A DNA stretch of 64,000 nucleotides from UBA1205 sp045534635 (GTDB lineage Bacteria > Bacteroidota > Bacteroidia > Bacteroidales > WCHB1-69). Positions 8,658-17,142 of the stretch are shown here, piece by piece. How positions within the stretch are numbered: position 1 is the first letter of the stretch; every line of letters begins with the position of its first letter. The DNA lies in assembly GCA_045534635.1 (NCBI GenBank), contig JAZSKB010000044.1, positions 124,001 through 188,000 on the forward strand, read 5' to 3'. The position numbers and the translations under genes were made by a program. Under the pieces are notes generated by a model. The model was not told the origin of the DNA. It was given only the letters and a program-made list of their open reading frames with translations, and did no database searches.

Positions 8658-8752
8658 TTCTGCAAAGGTATCATTTTTTTTCAACTTTGTTATTGAATCT
8701 ATATTTTTTCAATAATTGCTAATAATCAAAAAAAAATGCTACCTTTGCAGAA
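8658..8752. repeat. 24-bp inverted repeat carrying two outward promoters
   Basis: The left arm (8658-8681) and right arm (8729-8752) are reverse complements at 23 of 24 bases, separated by 47 bases that hold a second, nested 8-bp repeat (TTATTGAA 8690-8697, TTCAATAA 8708-8715). Each arm contains eight A, TGn, TACCTTTGCAGAA. The right copy drives the porin. The left copy points toward the deoxynucleoside kinase as a second, more distant promoter. Confidence 0.7.
8740..8747 (+). promoter_or_regulatory. -7 box (TACCTTTG) of the porin gene
   Basis: The box ends four bases before the ATG at 8752. With the usual distance from the box to the transcription start, the mRNA would begin at or next to the start codon, which makes this a candidate leaderless transcript. 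Confidence 0.65.
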
Positions 8753-10665
8753 TGGACTTAAAAAATCGAAGCGGCATAAACATTTATTTCCTGATATTTA
8801 CGATAATGCTTTTATTATCGAATAGTGTTGCACAAACCAATGCAACCGACACAACAACAATGGATAATGAAGGCGGTCTTCATTACGCCCCTGCTTATCA
8901 TTATCATCTCAATCCTTACATTGCCAATTGTAAATCTCTCACTTTGATAGATACTAATATTTTCGGAGCATACAATGATGATAATTCTCTTTTAACCAAT
9001 AATTTATATACAAATCTTGGACAATATGGTCAAGCACATCAAAGTATGAATTTTACGTTTAACAGAGAACACGGATTCCAATATAAAGTATTGCCATACG
9101 AAGCATACATTCGCAATTTTGAAACGTGGACACTTTATAGCCTACCCACTGTTTATTCTCTTTTATCGTATGATTTTGTTGATGGACGTTCTCATCATTT
9201 TTCTGCCGATTATGGTCAACAAATTAAAGAAAACTTAAACTTTAATTTTGGTTTAAACACAATACTTACAACTGATGGATTATATCTTAATCAAGGTGTA
9301 CGTGACATAAATACAGGTTTTGGCATTGACTATATTACCCTCAACAGACGTTATGGAGTAAAAGTTTATTACGCATTTAGCATGCTTCATTTGGAAGAAA
9401 ATGGAGGAATAGTATCAGATTCAAATTTCACAAACAACAATAATAATGCATTAACTATTGATGTCTGGTCAACAACAGCAAATAGTAAAACACATTACAA
9501 TAATTTATTTTTACGACAATATCTTTCAATATCCCCCTCCAAAAAAGAAAACAAACGGTCAATCAATTTAGGTTATTTGATTCATGACCTAAATTTTGTC
9601 TCAACTCGACATCGTTTTACTGATTTTCAATTAGATAGCAATTATTACCAACAATTTCTTTTTAACAAAGATACAACAACAACAAATACACAACATTATC
9701 AATTAAGAAATAGTATTTATTGGGCAAATTTTATGCCAGAAGATACACTTCCCGACAAAGCCTATTTTTTCCATTTTTCAGCAGGAATAAATCATTCTCT
9801 TAATATCATACGTGATACTTTATATTATTTTATTGATAATCAAATCACTCCATTTGGGCAAATACACACTCAACTATTTAATCGCTGGAATATCAATGCT
9901 GCTGCTTTTGTTACTATCAATGGATACAATGCTGGTGATATTACCATAAAAGGCAATACCGCATTAAAAATCAATAAAAACAACAATCATTATCACGCTA
10001 TTTCTGCCGAAATTAATTTCTATAATTATTCACCAGATTACTTTTTTACAAGATATATTTCCAATAACTATCAATGGAACAATAATTTAAAGAAACAACA
10101 AACCATTCATGCTCAATTTGCTTGGTTATACGATAAATATAACATCGGCATAAACTATTATTCACTATATCATTACACTGCACTAAACACACAACTACAA
10201 GTATTTCAATTTGATAAACCAACAAATATTTATCAATTATCTGCATTTATTCCTTTAGATATTAAAGGCTTTGGCTGGCATGCCAATATGTATTTACAAT
10301 ATAGTGATAATAAAGAATTGCAAATTCCGACATTTGCAACCAAACAAACTTTATACTATGGATTTAATCTTTTTAAGAAAAATATGTATTTAATGTTAGG
10401 ATTGGATTTTTTATACAATACCGCATATTATGCTAATGCTTACAATCCTGCATTACAACAATTTTATATTCAATCTGATACAAAAATTGGCAACTATGGT
10501 TATTTAGATGTTTTTCTAAAAGCAAAGATTGATAGATTTCTTATTCAAGCCAAACTAACACACTGTTGGGCAGGATTATTTGGCAATATATATTATCTTA
10601 CCCCACACTACCCCAACAAAGGTATGGGATTCTCAATAGGACTTTCATGGCGATTCCATGATTAA
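8752..10665 (+). CDS. putative outer-membrane porin
   Basis: A 637-residue protein with an N-terminal signal peptide (hydrophobic about residues 10-26, cleavage near SVAQ). The rest is rich in aromatic residues, Asn and alternating polar/apolar strands typical of outer-membrane beta-barrels, and it ends with a strand closing near Trp-Arg-Phe. Its layout recalls the Bacteroidota putative porin family (an early YxxxLYxxLPTVYSLLSYDF-type region). The start is ATG 8752, not the upstream TTG at 8716, because the -7 box lies between them. Its end overlaps the convergent rhomboid gene by four bases. The substrate is unknown. Confidence 0.72.
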   Translation: MDLKNRSGINIYFLIFTIMLLLSNSVAQTNATDTTTMDNEGGLHYAPAYHYHLNPYIANCKSLTLIDTNIFGAYNDDNSLLTNNLYTNLGQYGQAHQSMNFTFNREHGFQYKVLPYEAYIRNFETWTLYSLPTVYSLLSYDFVDGRSHHFSADYGQQIKENLNFNFGLNTILTTDGLYLNQGVRDINTGFGIDYITLNRRYGVKVYYAFSMLHLEENGGIVSDSNFTNNNNNALTIDVWSTTANSKTHYNNLFLRQYLSISPSKKENKRSINLGYLIHDLNFVSTRHRFTDFQLDSNYYQQFLFNKDTTTTNTQHYQLRNSIYWANFMPEDTLPDKAYFFHFSAGINHSLNIIRDTLYYFIDNQITPFGQIHTQLFNRWNINAAAFVTINGYNAGDITIKGNTALKINKNNNHYHAISAEINFYNYSPDYFFTRYISNNYQWNNNLKKQQTIHAQFAWLYDKYNIGINYYSLYHYTALNTQLQVFQFDKPTNIYQLSAFIPLDIKGFGWHANMYLQYSDNKELQIPTFATKQTLYYGFNLFKKNMYLMLGLDFLYNTAYYANAYNPALQQFYIQSDTKIGNYGYLDVFLKAKIDRFLIQAKLTHCWAGLFGNIYYLTPHYPNKGMGFSIGLSWRFHD

Positions 10666-11279
10666 AAAATTTGTAGAATTTGACTAAAAAAAGCCAATAA
10701 TAATCGCGGTTTTATAACAATTAGGAAAACAATACCATAAATGGCTCCCCATAAATGAGTGTTATGTCCAATATTATCATTTCCATATTTATCCATATAA
10801 GCAGAATAAATAAGATACAAAATTCCAAACAATGCTGCAGGAATACCTATTGGAATAAACATAACATATAATTTTTGTAATGGTTTCAACAAAATATACG
10901 CAAAAACTACCGCAGAAGTTGCTCCTGAAGCCCCTATCGCAACATATTCTGAATTATATTGATGTTTCTTCAGGTCTGATATTGATGAAATTACAATTGC
11001 AGAAAGATACATCAAAAGGTATAAAAAATGACCTTTGAAATCAAAATAATATACAAAATTGCTCTCTACAACACGACCAAACATCCACAAAACAAACATA
11101 TTGACCAATAAATGTCCCCAACTGCCATGAATAAAACCATAAGTTAGCAATCGATTGTATTGACCACTATTTACAATTGTATAAGGATGAAAGCATAGTT
11201 TATTGAATACATTTGAAGAATTAAAAGCCATCAGGGAAACCACAAATGTAACAAATATAATTATAGCATTGACACTCAT
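10662..11279 (-). CDS. rhomboid family intramembrane serine protease
   Basis: A 205-residue polytopic membrane protein of the six-helix rhomboid fold. The catalytic Ser is in GASGA (Ser118) and the His in HNTHLWGA (His175). The HGSWGHLLVNM segment (about 51-61) is the conserved HxxxN motif. It should cleave membrane proteins within or next to a transmembrane helix; its substrate is unknown. The start overlaps the end of the LysE gene by four bases (ATGA-type coupling). It closes the kdd-kamA-GS-LysE run. It meets the porin gene tail to tail with a four-base overlap. Confidence 0.88.
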   Translation of the reverse strand: MSVNAIIIFVTFVVSLMAFNSSNVFNKLCFHPYTIVNSGQYNRLLTYGFIHGSWGHLLVNMFVLWMFGRVVESNFVYYFDFKGHFLYLLMYLSAIVISSISDLKKHQYNSEYVAIGASGATSAVVFAYILLKPLQKLYVMFIPIGIPAALFGILYLIYSAYMDKYGNDNIGHNTHLWGAIYGIVFLIVIKPRLLLAFFSQILQIF

Positions 11280-11911
11280 ATTGCAATAAGTTGTATTGTT
11301 GAAATCAACATATAAACAGAAAAACCAATTAAAACAATGCCCATAATCTTATTAATTACATAAACAACATTAGGCGACAATATTGCTGATATTCTATTGG
11401 CAAAAAATGATTTTAATATATCGGTTGACAATGTAACTATAACAATACCAAGCATAAAGGCTAAAGCACAACTTCTATCGTTTCCACTTGTTTGAGTGGT
11501 AACAATACTAAACCACAACAACCATAACGCTGGATTCATTATATTGATAAAAAAGCCTTTAATAATTTCCGAAAAAACATTTAACCAATTGATTGTCAAC
11601 TTTATTTCTTTATTTTGCTTTGAATAACTCTTTGTTTTCAAAAAAGAATAGAAACCATAAAACAATAAAAACAAGGCTCCAATAAAACCTAAAATTATTT
11701 GAAGTTTACTATCCTCTTGAATAAATTGAGCAATACCAAAATAACTCAACAACAATAACATGGTATCGCTGAGAAAAATTCCCAAAGCAAACTGCATACC
11801 AGAATAAAATCCTTTACTCATACTGGTATGCAAAATTGCAAAAAAGGAAGGTCCTACCGCAAAAATAAACGGTAGTCCCCAGAGCATTCCTTTTAATAAA
11901 GATAAAATCAT
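11276..11911 (-). CDS. LysE/RhtB family amino-acid exporter
   Basis: A 211-residue inner-membrane protein with about six hydrophobic helices. The N-terminal GPSFFAILHTSMSKGFYSG resembles the LysE family signature (GP-x-x-x-x-x-x-x-x-x-x-G), and NIMNPALWLLWF carries the conserved NP in the middle of the protein. Members export lysine, arginine, homoserine or other amino acids. Here it is 32 bases downstream of the glutamine synthetase family gene and in the same run as lysine 2,3-aminomutase, so export of lysine or a lysine-derived compound is a reasonable guess, not shown by sequence. Confidence 0.8.
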   Translation of the reverse strand: MILSLLKGMLWGLPFIFAVGPSFFAILHTSMSKGFYSGMQFALGIFLSDTMLLLLSYFGIAQFIQEDSKLQIILGFIGALFLLFYGFYSFLKTKSYSKQNKEIKLTINWLNVFSEIIKGFFINIMNPALWLLWFSIVTTQTSGNDRSCALAFMLGIVIVTLSTDILKSFFANRISAILSPNVVYVINKIMGIVLIGFSVYMLISTIQLIAI

Positions 11912-11943
11912 TTATTTATAAATCGCTTAAATACAAAAATAGA

Positions 11944-13449
11944 TTAACCACAATGATAAAATTTATTCACAATTTCCATCATCTTTTCTTGATTGTTTTC
12001 CAATTCTTGACGAAGATGTTTATCATTGTATGATTTTAGTGTATTTATAACGCCATCAATAATTTGAGGACTAAATACACCATGTCTTTCATAAATTTCA
12101 CGTTGTTGGTTCAACATTTCCGCAGATTCATAACAAGACGTTGGCAAACTATTCAATTTTTCAACTCTATCTTTATATTTTTCTTCAAAAATATTGACAT
12201 CTACGTAAGTATCATTTGCAAATTGTAAAGCATTATCCATTTCAAAACCACTACGAGCAGCAACGGCTAATCCTGCCAAAAGTAAATAAATATTTGCAGA
12301 CCCATCTGGACAACGAAATTCTACAGTTTGTTTTTGAGAACCATCTATTTTTGTTGTTTGTTCCAATGGATTTTCATTAGCAACCATATCTTCTTTTGCT
12401 GTCCAACCTAATGGAACTCTAACCAATACCGAACGATTTCTATCGCCCCAACAAATAGTTGTAGGTGCTTCTTGATGTGGCACCAAACGGAAATAAGATG
12501 TAGGATTCATATTGCCAAAAGCGGTTAAAGATGGTGCACATTGCATATAACCTGCTATTGCTGTTTTAGCAATATCGCTCAATTGACCATCTTTTATGTA
12601 ACAATTTTTACCATCTTTTACTATACGAGTGTGAATATGCATTCCACTACCCGCTTTTCCAACAGTTATTTTAGGAGCAAAAGTAACATCTAAACCATAA
12701 GAATAGGCTAATCGTCTAATTATCCATTTTGCCATAATTAATTGACGAGCAGATTCTTCTGCATCTGTTACTAAAAACTCTATTTCATTTTGTTCGTATA
12801 TTTTGTTACCTAAAGTAAAATTTCCTACTTCTGAATGTCCATATTTTATCATTCCTCCTACTTGTGCTATAAGAAACATACATTCTGAACGGAAGCTTTC
12901 AAATTTTGCAAATGGACCAGATTCATGATAACCTTTTTGGTCTGTCGCTTGAAACAATTCTTCTTTATCACCAATAACATAATACTCTAATTCACCCATA
13001 GTTTGAAATTCCATACCTGTTACTTCGGTAAAAGACCGAACTGCTTTTTTTAATATATATTCAGGAGCCGCTTCCAATGGAAGACCATCTTTGGTATAAT
13101 AAGAACACAAAATCCCTAACGTTGGTATTTGAGCAAATGTATCAACAAATGCCGTACTAAAACGTGGAATTACATATAAATCGCTTGACCCTGCTTGCAT
13201 AAAAGAAAACAAACTTGAACCATCTACTCGTTCTCCAAAAGTGAGTACCTGTTCTAAATATTCTTCATTGGTAACGACAAAATTCAAAGATTTTATACGC
13301 CCATCTCCTCCAACATAATGAAAATCAAGCATATTAATATTATTTTCTTTGATAAAGCGAATAATATCTGCTTTTGTAAATTCTTGAGGGTCCTTACCGA
13401 TAAATTGCACTAAAGGGTTTAAACAAATTGTGTTTTCCATATCTTTCAT
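11944..13449 (-). CDS. glutamine synthetase family protein (type I like)
   Basis: A 501-residue ATP-dependent glutamate-amine ligase. Recognisable blocks are the N-terminal VDGSSLFSF, the metal-binding Glu motif GELEYYVI, GHSEVGNF followed by QNEIEF, AGSGMHIHT, the nucleotide/glutamate loop DRNRSVLVRVP and EFRCPDGSANIYL near the C-terminus. About nine extra residues separate GHSEVG from QNEIEF compared with the GlnA pattern I remember. It could be an ordinary glutamine synthetase or a GlnA-like enzyme that uses another amine. It sits 32 bases after kamA, so a link to ammonia or amines from lysine breakdown is possible. Confidence 0.85.
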   Translation of the reverse strand: MKDMENTICLNPLVQFIGKDPQEFTKADIIRFIKENNINMLDFHYVGGDGRIKSLNFVVTNEEYLEQVLTFGERVDGSSLFSFMQAGSSDLYVIPRFSTAFVDTFAQIPTLGILCSYYTKDGLPLEAAPEYILKKAVRSFTEVTGMEFQTMGELEYYVIGDKEELFQATDQKGYHESGPFAKFESFRSECMFLIAQVGGMIKYGHSEVGNFTLGNKIYEQNEIEFLVTDAEESARQLIMAKWIIRRLAYSYGLDVTFAPKITVGKAGSGMHIHTRIVKDGKNCYIKDGQLSDIAKTAIAGYMQCAPSLTAFGNMNPTSYFRLVPHQEAPTTICWGDRNRSVLVRVPLGWTAKEDMVANENPLEQTTKIDGSQKQTVEFRCPDGSANIYLLLAGLAVAARSGFEMDNALQFANDTYVDVNIFEEKYKDRVEKLNSLPTSCYESAEMLNQQREIYERHGVFSPQIIDGVINTLKSYNDKHLRQELENNQEKMMEIVNKFYHCG

Positions 13450-13480
13450 ACTTAACTATTTGCTATTATTAAAAATTTCA

Positions 13481-14719
13481 TTATTTTTTTGAACGTTCTT
13501 TACGTGCTAAATGTGCAGGTTCTAAAGACAACACATCTCCATTTAACAAACTTGCAACACCTTCTTTACGTTGTTTTTCACAATCAGAGCAATTACATTC
13601 TTCTTTATAATCTTGAGGTTCTGTATATGTGGTAATTACACCTTCAAAATTACGCAACACTACTCTATTTGGACTTTGAGAGATGATATATGTTGGCATT
13701 ACAGGAGTTTTGCCTCCACCTCCCGGAGCGTCAACAACAAATGTTGGAACTGCATAACCCGATGTATGTCCTCGTAAATTTTCAATAATTTCTATACCTT
13801 TCGATACTGGTGTACGGAAATGTTCCAATCCCATAGATAAATCACATTGATATATATAATACGGACGTACTCTCATTTTAACTAAATCATGAACTAATTT
13901 TTTCATTACATGAGTACAATCATTTACACCTCTCAACAAAACTGTTTGATTACCTAAAGGAATTCCTGCATTAGCTAATTTTTCACATGCTTCTATAGAT
14001 GCAGGGGTAATTTCTTGTGAATGATTAAAATGTGTATTTACCCATATTGGATGATATTTTTTTAACATATTTACCAAATTATCTGTGATACGTTGAGGAC
14101 AAACCACAGGGGTACGTGTTCCTAATCGAATAATTTCAACATGAGGAATTGCTCTCAATCGTTGAATAATTGATTCCAACATATCATCATTAACCATCAA
14201 TGCATCACCACCAGATAACAAAACATCTCTTACTGTCGGAGTTGCTGCAATATAATCTATTGCTTTTTGAATTCTTTCCGATGGAGATTGACAATCGTTT
14301 TGTCCTGCAAAACGTCTGCGAGTACAATGACGACAATACATAGAACACATATCGGTAATCAAAAACAACACTCTATCTGGATATCGATGTGTTAACCCCG
14401 GCACAGGAGAATCTTCGTCTTCATGTAGTGGGTCTAACAAATCTGCTTGAGATTGATGCAATTCCATTGCTGTTGGAATTGCTTGTTTACGCACAGGACA
14501 ATGAGGATTTTGTGGGTCTATCAAACTTAAATAATATGGTGTTATCGCCATTCGTAATGTTTGTAACGATTTTGCAACACCCTCTTCTTCTTCTTTAGTT
14601 AAAGAGATGTATTTTTTAAGTTCTTCCAATGTTTCTATCCTATTTTTTACTTGCCATTTCCAATCATTCCATTGTTCATCTGACACATTTGGAAACAATA
14701 TATTTCTTCTTGTTGACAT
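13481..14719 (-). CDS. kamA: lysine 2,3-aminomutase
   Basis: Radical SAM/PLP enzyme that turns L-lysine into L-beta-lysine, the first step of anaerobic lysine fermentation. The 412 residues carry CxxxCxxC at Cys125, Cys129 and Cys132 for the iron-sulfur cluster. Asp293 (QCDLS) and Asp330 (VVDAPGGGGK) are the residues that bind the lysine epsilon-amine, and Lys337 binds PLP. These positions coincide with the numbering of the clostridial enzyme, supporting lysine rather than glutamate or arginine as substrate. C-terminal Cys residues (about 378-384) match the zinc-binding cysteines of the family. It is 25 bases downstream of kdd. Confidence 0.95.
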   Translation of the reverse strand: MSTRRNILFPNVSDEQWNDWKWQVKNRIETLEELKKYISLTKEEEEGVAKSLQTLRMAITPYYLSLIDPQNPHCPVRKQAIPTAMELHQSQADLLDPLHEDEDSPVPGLTHRYPDRVLFLITDMCSMYCRHCTRRRFAGQNDCQSPSERIQKAIDYIAATPTVRDVLLSGGDALMVNDDMLESIIQRLRAIPHVEIIRLGTRTPVVCPQRITDNLVNMLKKYHPIWVNTHFNHSQEITPASIEACEKLANAGIPLGNQTVLLRGVNDCTHVMKKLVHDLVKMRVRPYYIYQCDLSMGLEHFRTPVSKGIEIIENLRGHTSGYAVPTFVVDAPGGGGKTPVMPTYIISQSPNRVVLRNFEGVITTYTEPQDYKEECNCSDCEKQRKEGVASLLNGDVLSLEPAHLARKERSKK

Positions 14720-14744
14720 ATATATATTATTTTATTATCATCTA

Positions 14745-15785
14745 TTATTTTACATACATTTTTTCAAACAAATCTCTTATTGGCTTTGATTCGCGAATGA
14801 TATTAAGTGTCAATTCTGCATGTCCTTTGGCATAACCATTACCGACAATAAGATTAATATCTTTTCCAACTCCTTCTGCTCCAAGAGCGGCTTTGGTAAA
14901 ACTTGTTGCCATAGAAAAAAAGTAAACACAACCTTGTCCTTTGGTTATCAATATTGAGGTCATTTCCGTAGAAGGAACATTTACATTGTTGATTGTCACA
15001 TCGGTACCTCTACCACCAGTTATTGCCATCACTTTGTTGTAAACATCCATAACATTGGTAGCATCTGCAACAATGACATCGGTAGCCAATCCCATATCTA
15101 TAATTCGTTGAGCATTTTCTTGAGAATATTCTACGACAATCACTTTACCATATTTTCCAACATTTTTCATTGCTTGATAGCAACACAAAATACCAGATTT
15201 CCCACCACCACCAATAATACAAACTATATCACCTTCTGTTACCAATCTATCTACTTGTGCTGGAGCACCGGCAACATCTAAAACCGCTAAAGCCAATTTT
15301 TCTGGTATATCTTCGGGCAATACTGCAAACAAACCACTTTCAAACAAAATGGCTTCAGCACTAACATCTATTTGGTCTGAATCGTAAGACAACCTTTTTA
15401 TCGAATTGATTTTCAATGGTGTTAATGATAATGATACCAATGTTGCTATTTTATCACCAATTTTTACTTTTGTTGAATTTTGAAAATTTTCGCCTATTGC
15501 TTTTACCGTACCAATAAGCATACCTCCCGAACCAGTAATAGGATTTTGCAACTTTCCTCGCTCCTCTACTATTGAAAGAATCATCTTTCTCATTTGTTGC
15601 TCATCATCATTACACGCCTTACGTATTTGTGTATAACTTGCTGAATCAACATTTAAGGTACTAACATCTATCAACAACTCATTATCGTATAATTCCATTG
15701 TATTATCCAACTTCTGAGCTGGTTGTGGCAATGTTCCTTGAGGGCTTAATACCCTATGAGTTCCATATCGACATCCTTTTTTCAT
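14745..15785 (-). CDS. kdd: L-erythro-3,5-diaminohexanoate dehydrogenase
   Basis: Oxidises 3,5-diaminohexanoate to 5-amino-3-oxohexanoate with NAD in lysine fermentation. The N-terminal KKGCRYGTHRVLSP followed by LPQPA is characteristic of Kdd, and an NAD-binding CIIGGGGKSG lies mid-protein. The start is ATG 15785 (346 residues) because the -7 box at 15816-15823 lies inside any longer frame. It leads the run kdd-kamA-GS-LysE-rhomboid. The enzymes acting between KamA and Kdd (KamDE) and after it (Kce, Kal) are not in the window. Confidence 0.9.
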   Translation of the reverse strand: MKKGCRYGTHRVLSPQGTLPQPAQKLDNTMELYDNELLIDVSTLNVDSASYTQIRKACNDDEQQMRKMILSIVEERGKLQNPITGSGGMLIGTVKAIGENFQNSTKVKIGDKIATLVSLSLTPLKINSIKRLSYDSDQIDVSAEAILFESGLFAVLPEDIPEKLALAVLDVAGAPAQVDRLVTEGDIVCIIGGGGKSGILCCYQAMKNVGKYGKVIVVEYSQENAQRIIDMGLATDVIVADATNVMDVYNKVMAITGGRGTDVTINNVNVPSTEMTSILITKGQGCVYFFSMATSFTKAALGAEGVGKDINLIVGNGYAKGHAELTLNIIRESKPIRDLFEKMYVK

Positions 15786-15815
15786 ACGTTTTTGAATTTC
15801 ATTCAAACTAATTTG

Positions 15816-15834
15816 CAAAGATAACATTTTTTTT
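15816..15834 (-). promoter_or_regulatory. extended promoter of the kdd-kamA operon
   Basis: Minus strand: eight A, TGT, then TATCTTTG (15823 to 15816) followed by CA. The transcript would start near 15810, giving a UTR of about 25 bases before the ATG at 15785. That UTR is too short for a lysine riboswitch. Confidence 0.68.
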
Positions 15835-15915
15835 ATACATAACAATAACAATAAAAGAATAAAGTATAAAAAATTATTTTTTTACTTTTTTTCTTAAAAT
15901 TCAATCAATATTTAT

Positions 15916-15923
15916 TACCTTTG
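15916..15923 (+). promoter_or_regulatory. -7 box (TACCTTTG) of the CobW-like gene
   Basis: Divergent from the kdd promoter in the same 159-base gap; it ends 21 bases before the ATG at 15945. Confidence 0.6.
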
Positions 15924-15944
15924 CAATTTATAATTTAAATAAAA

Positions 15945-17135
15945 ATGACATCAACATTACCAGTATTATTACTCACAGGTTACCTTGGCAGTGGAAAAAC
16001 TACACTTGTCAATCACATTTTGACCAACCAAAAGAATATCAAATTTGCAGTTATTGTCAACGATATTGGAGAAGTAAACATTGACGCTTCTTTAATTCAA
16101 AATGGTGGAATTGTTAACGAACAAGACGATAGTTTAATCGCATTGCAAAATGGTTGTATTTGTTGTTCTCTCAAAATGGACTTACTAAAACAACTTGCTG
16201 ATATTAGCCAAATGAATTGCTTTGATTATATCGTTATAGAAGCAAGCGGAATTTGCGAACCAGAACCTATTGCTCGCACAATATACTCTATTCCTCATAT
16301 TGATACTGCTTGTAAATCAAATTGTTTGCCAAAATTGGATTGTATTGTTACCGTGGTAGATGCTCTACGTATGCAAAGCGAATTTTCTTGCGGAGAAAGC
16401 CTCTGCAACAATCATATTGATGATAATGATATTGCAAATTTACTGATTCAACAAATAGAATTTTGTAATATTATCTTGCTCAACAAGATTTCTGAGGTTC
16501 AATCCAATGAAATTGCTCGTATAAAACAAATAATCATACATTTAAACCCAAGTGTAAAAATTATAGATACAGATTATGCTCTTGTTGATATACGAAATAT
16601 CATCAATACACATTTATTTGATTATGAATCTGTTGCAACATCTGCATCTTGGGTTAAAGAACTTGATAGACCAACAACTGAAGAAGAAGAACGTGAAGCC
16701 AAAAGCAAACATTGTCACCACCACCATCATGAACATCACGAACATCATCACGATGATGAAGATTCTGATGAATACGGCATTTCTACATTTACTTATTATC
16801 GCAGAAATGCATTCAAATTGGAAGAATTTGACCAATTTTTAGCACGAAAATGGCAAAAAAATATCATTCGAGCAAAAGGAATTTGCTATTTTTCACATTA
16901 TAAAGATATGTCCTATCTATTTGAACAAGCAGGAGTTCAGAAAAAACTCACAGAAATTGGTCTTTGGTATGCTACCGCACCAAAAGAAGATTTGAAACAA
17001 TTAATGCAACAAGACCCTGGATTTCTTCGCGATTGGGACAATGAATATGGTGACCGTATGATAAAAATTGTATTCATCGGACAAAATATTGATAAAGAAA
17101 AACTTATATTTGATTTAGACAATTGTTTAGAATAA
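15945..17135 (+). CDS. CobW/COG0523 family metallochaperone GTPase
   Basis: A 396-residue G3E-family GTPase. It has Walker A GYLGSGKTT (12-20), the metal-binding CxCC motif (CICC, 71-74), NKIS-type base recognition about residue 178, a very His/Asp/Glu-rich insertion (about 254-275) and a C-terminal CobW domain. Proteins of this type load zinc or another metal into client enzymes; the His tract should bind metal. There is no Zur-like operator that I can recognise, and no cobalamin genes nearby, so cobalamin synthesis is not implied. It is followed after seven bases by a PLP-precursor kinase, suggesting co-transcription. Confidence 0.85.
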   Translation: MTSTLPVLLLTGYLGSGKTTLVNHILTNQKNIKFAVIVNDIGEVNIDASLIQNGGIVNEQDDSLIALQNGCICCSLKMDLLKQLADISQMNCFDYIVIEASGICEPEPIARTIYSIPHIDTACKSNCLPKLDCIVTVVDALRMQSEFSCGESLCNNHIDDNDIANLLIQQIEFCNIILLNKISEVQSNEIARIKQIIIHLNPSVKIIDTDYALVDIRNIINTHLFDYESVATSASWVKELDRPTTEEEEREAKSKHCHHHHHEHHEHHHDDEDSDEYGISTFTYYRRNAFKLEEFDQFLARKWQKNIIRAKGICYFSHYKDMSYLFEQAGVQKKLTEIGLWYATAPKEDLKQLMQQDPGFLRDWDNEYGDRMIKIVFIGQNIDKEKLIFDLDNCLE

Positions 17136-17142
17136 AATTATA

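Noticed and set aside
15786..15815. Possible lysine riboswitch before kdd/kamA.
   Set aside because: The leader is about 25 bases, too short for the lysine aptamer.
16614..16835. Hydrophobic frame antisense to the His-rich part of the CobW-like gene.
   Set aside because: It is the complement of the His/Glu codons (giving Met, Val and Phe) and has no promoter or start region.
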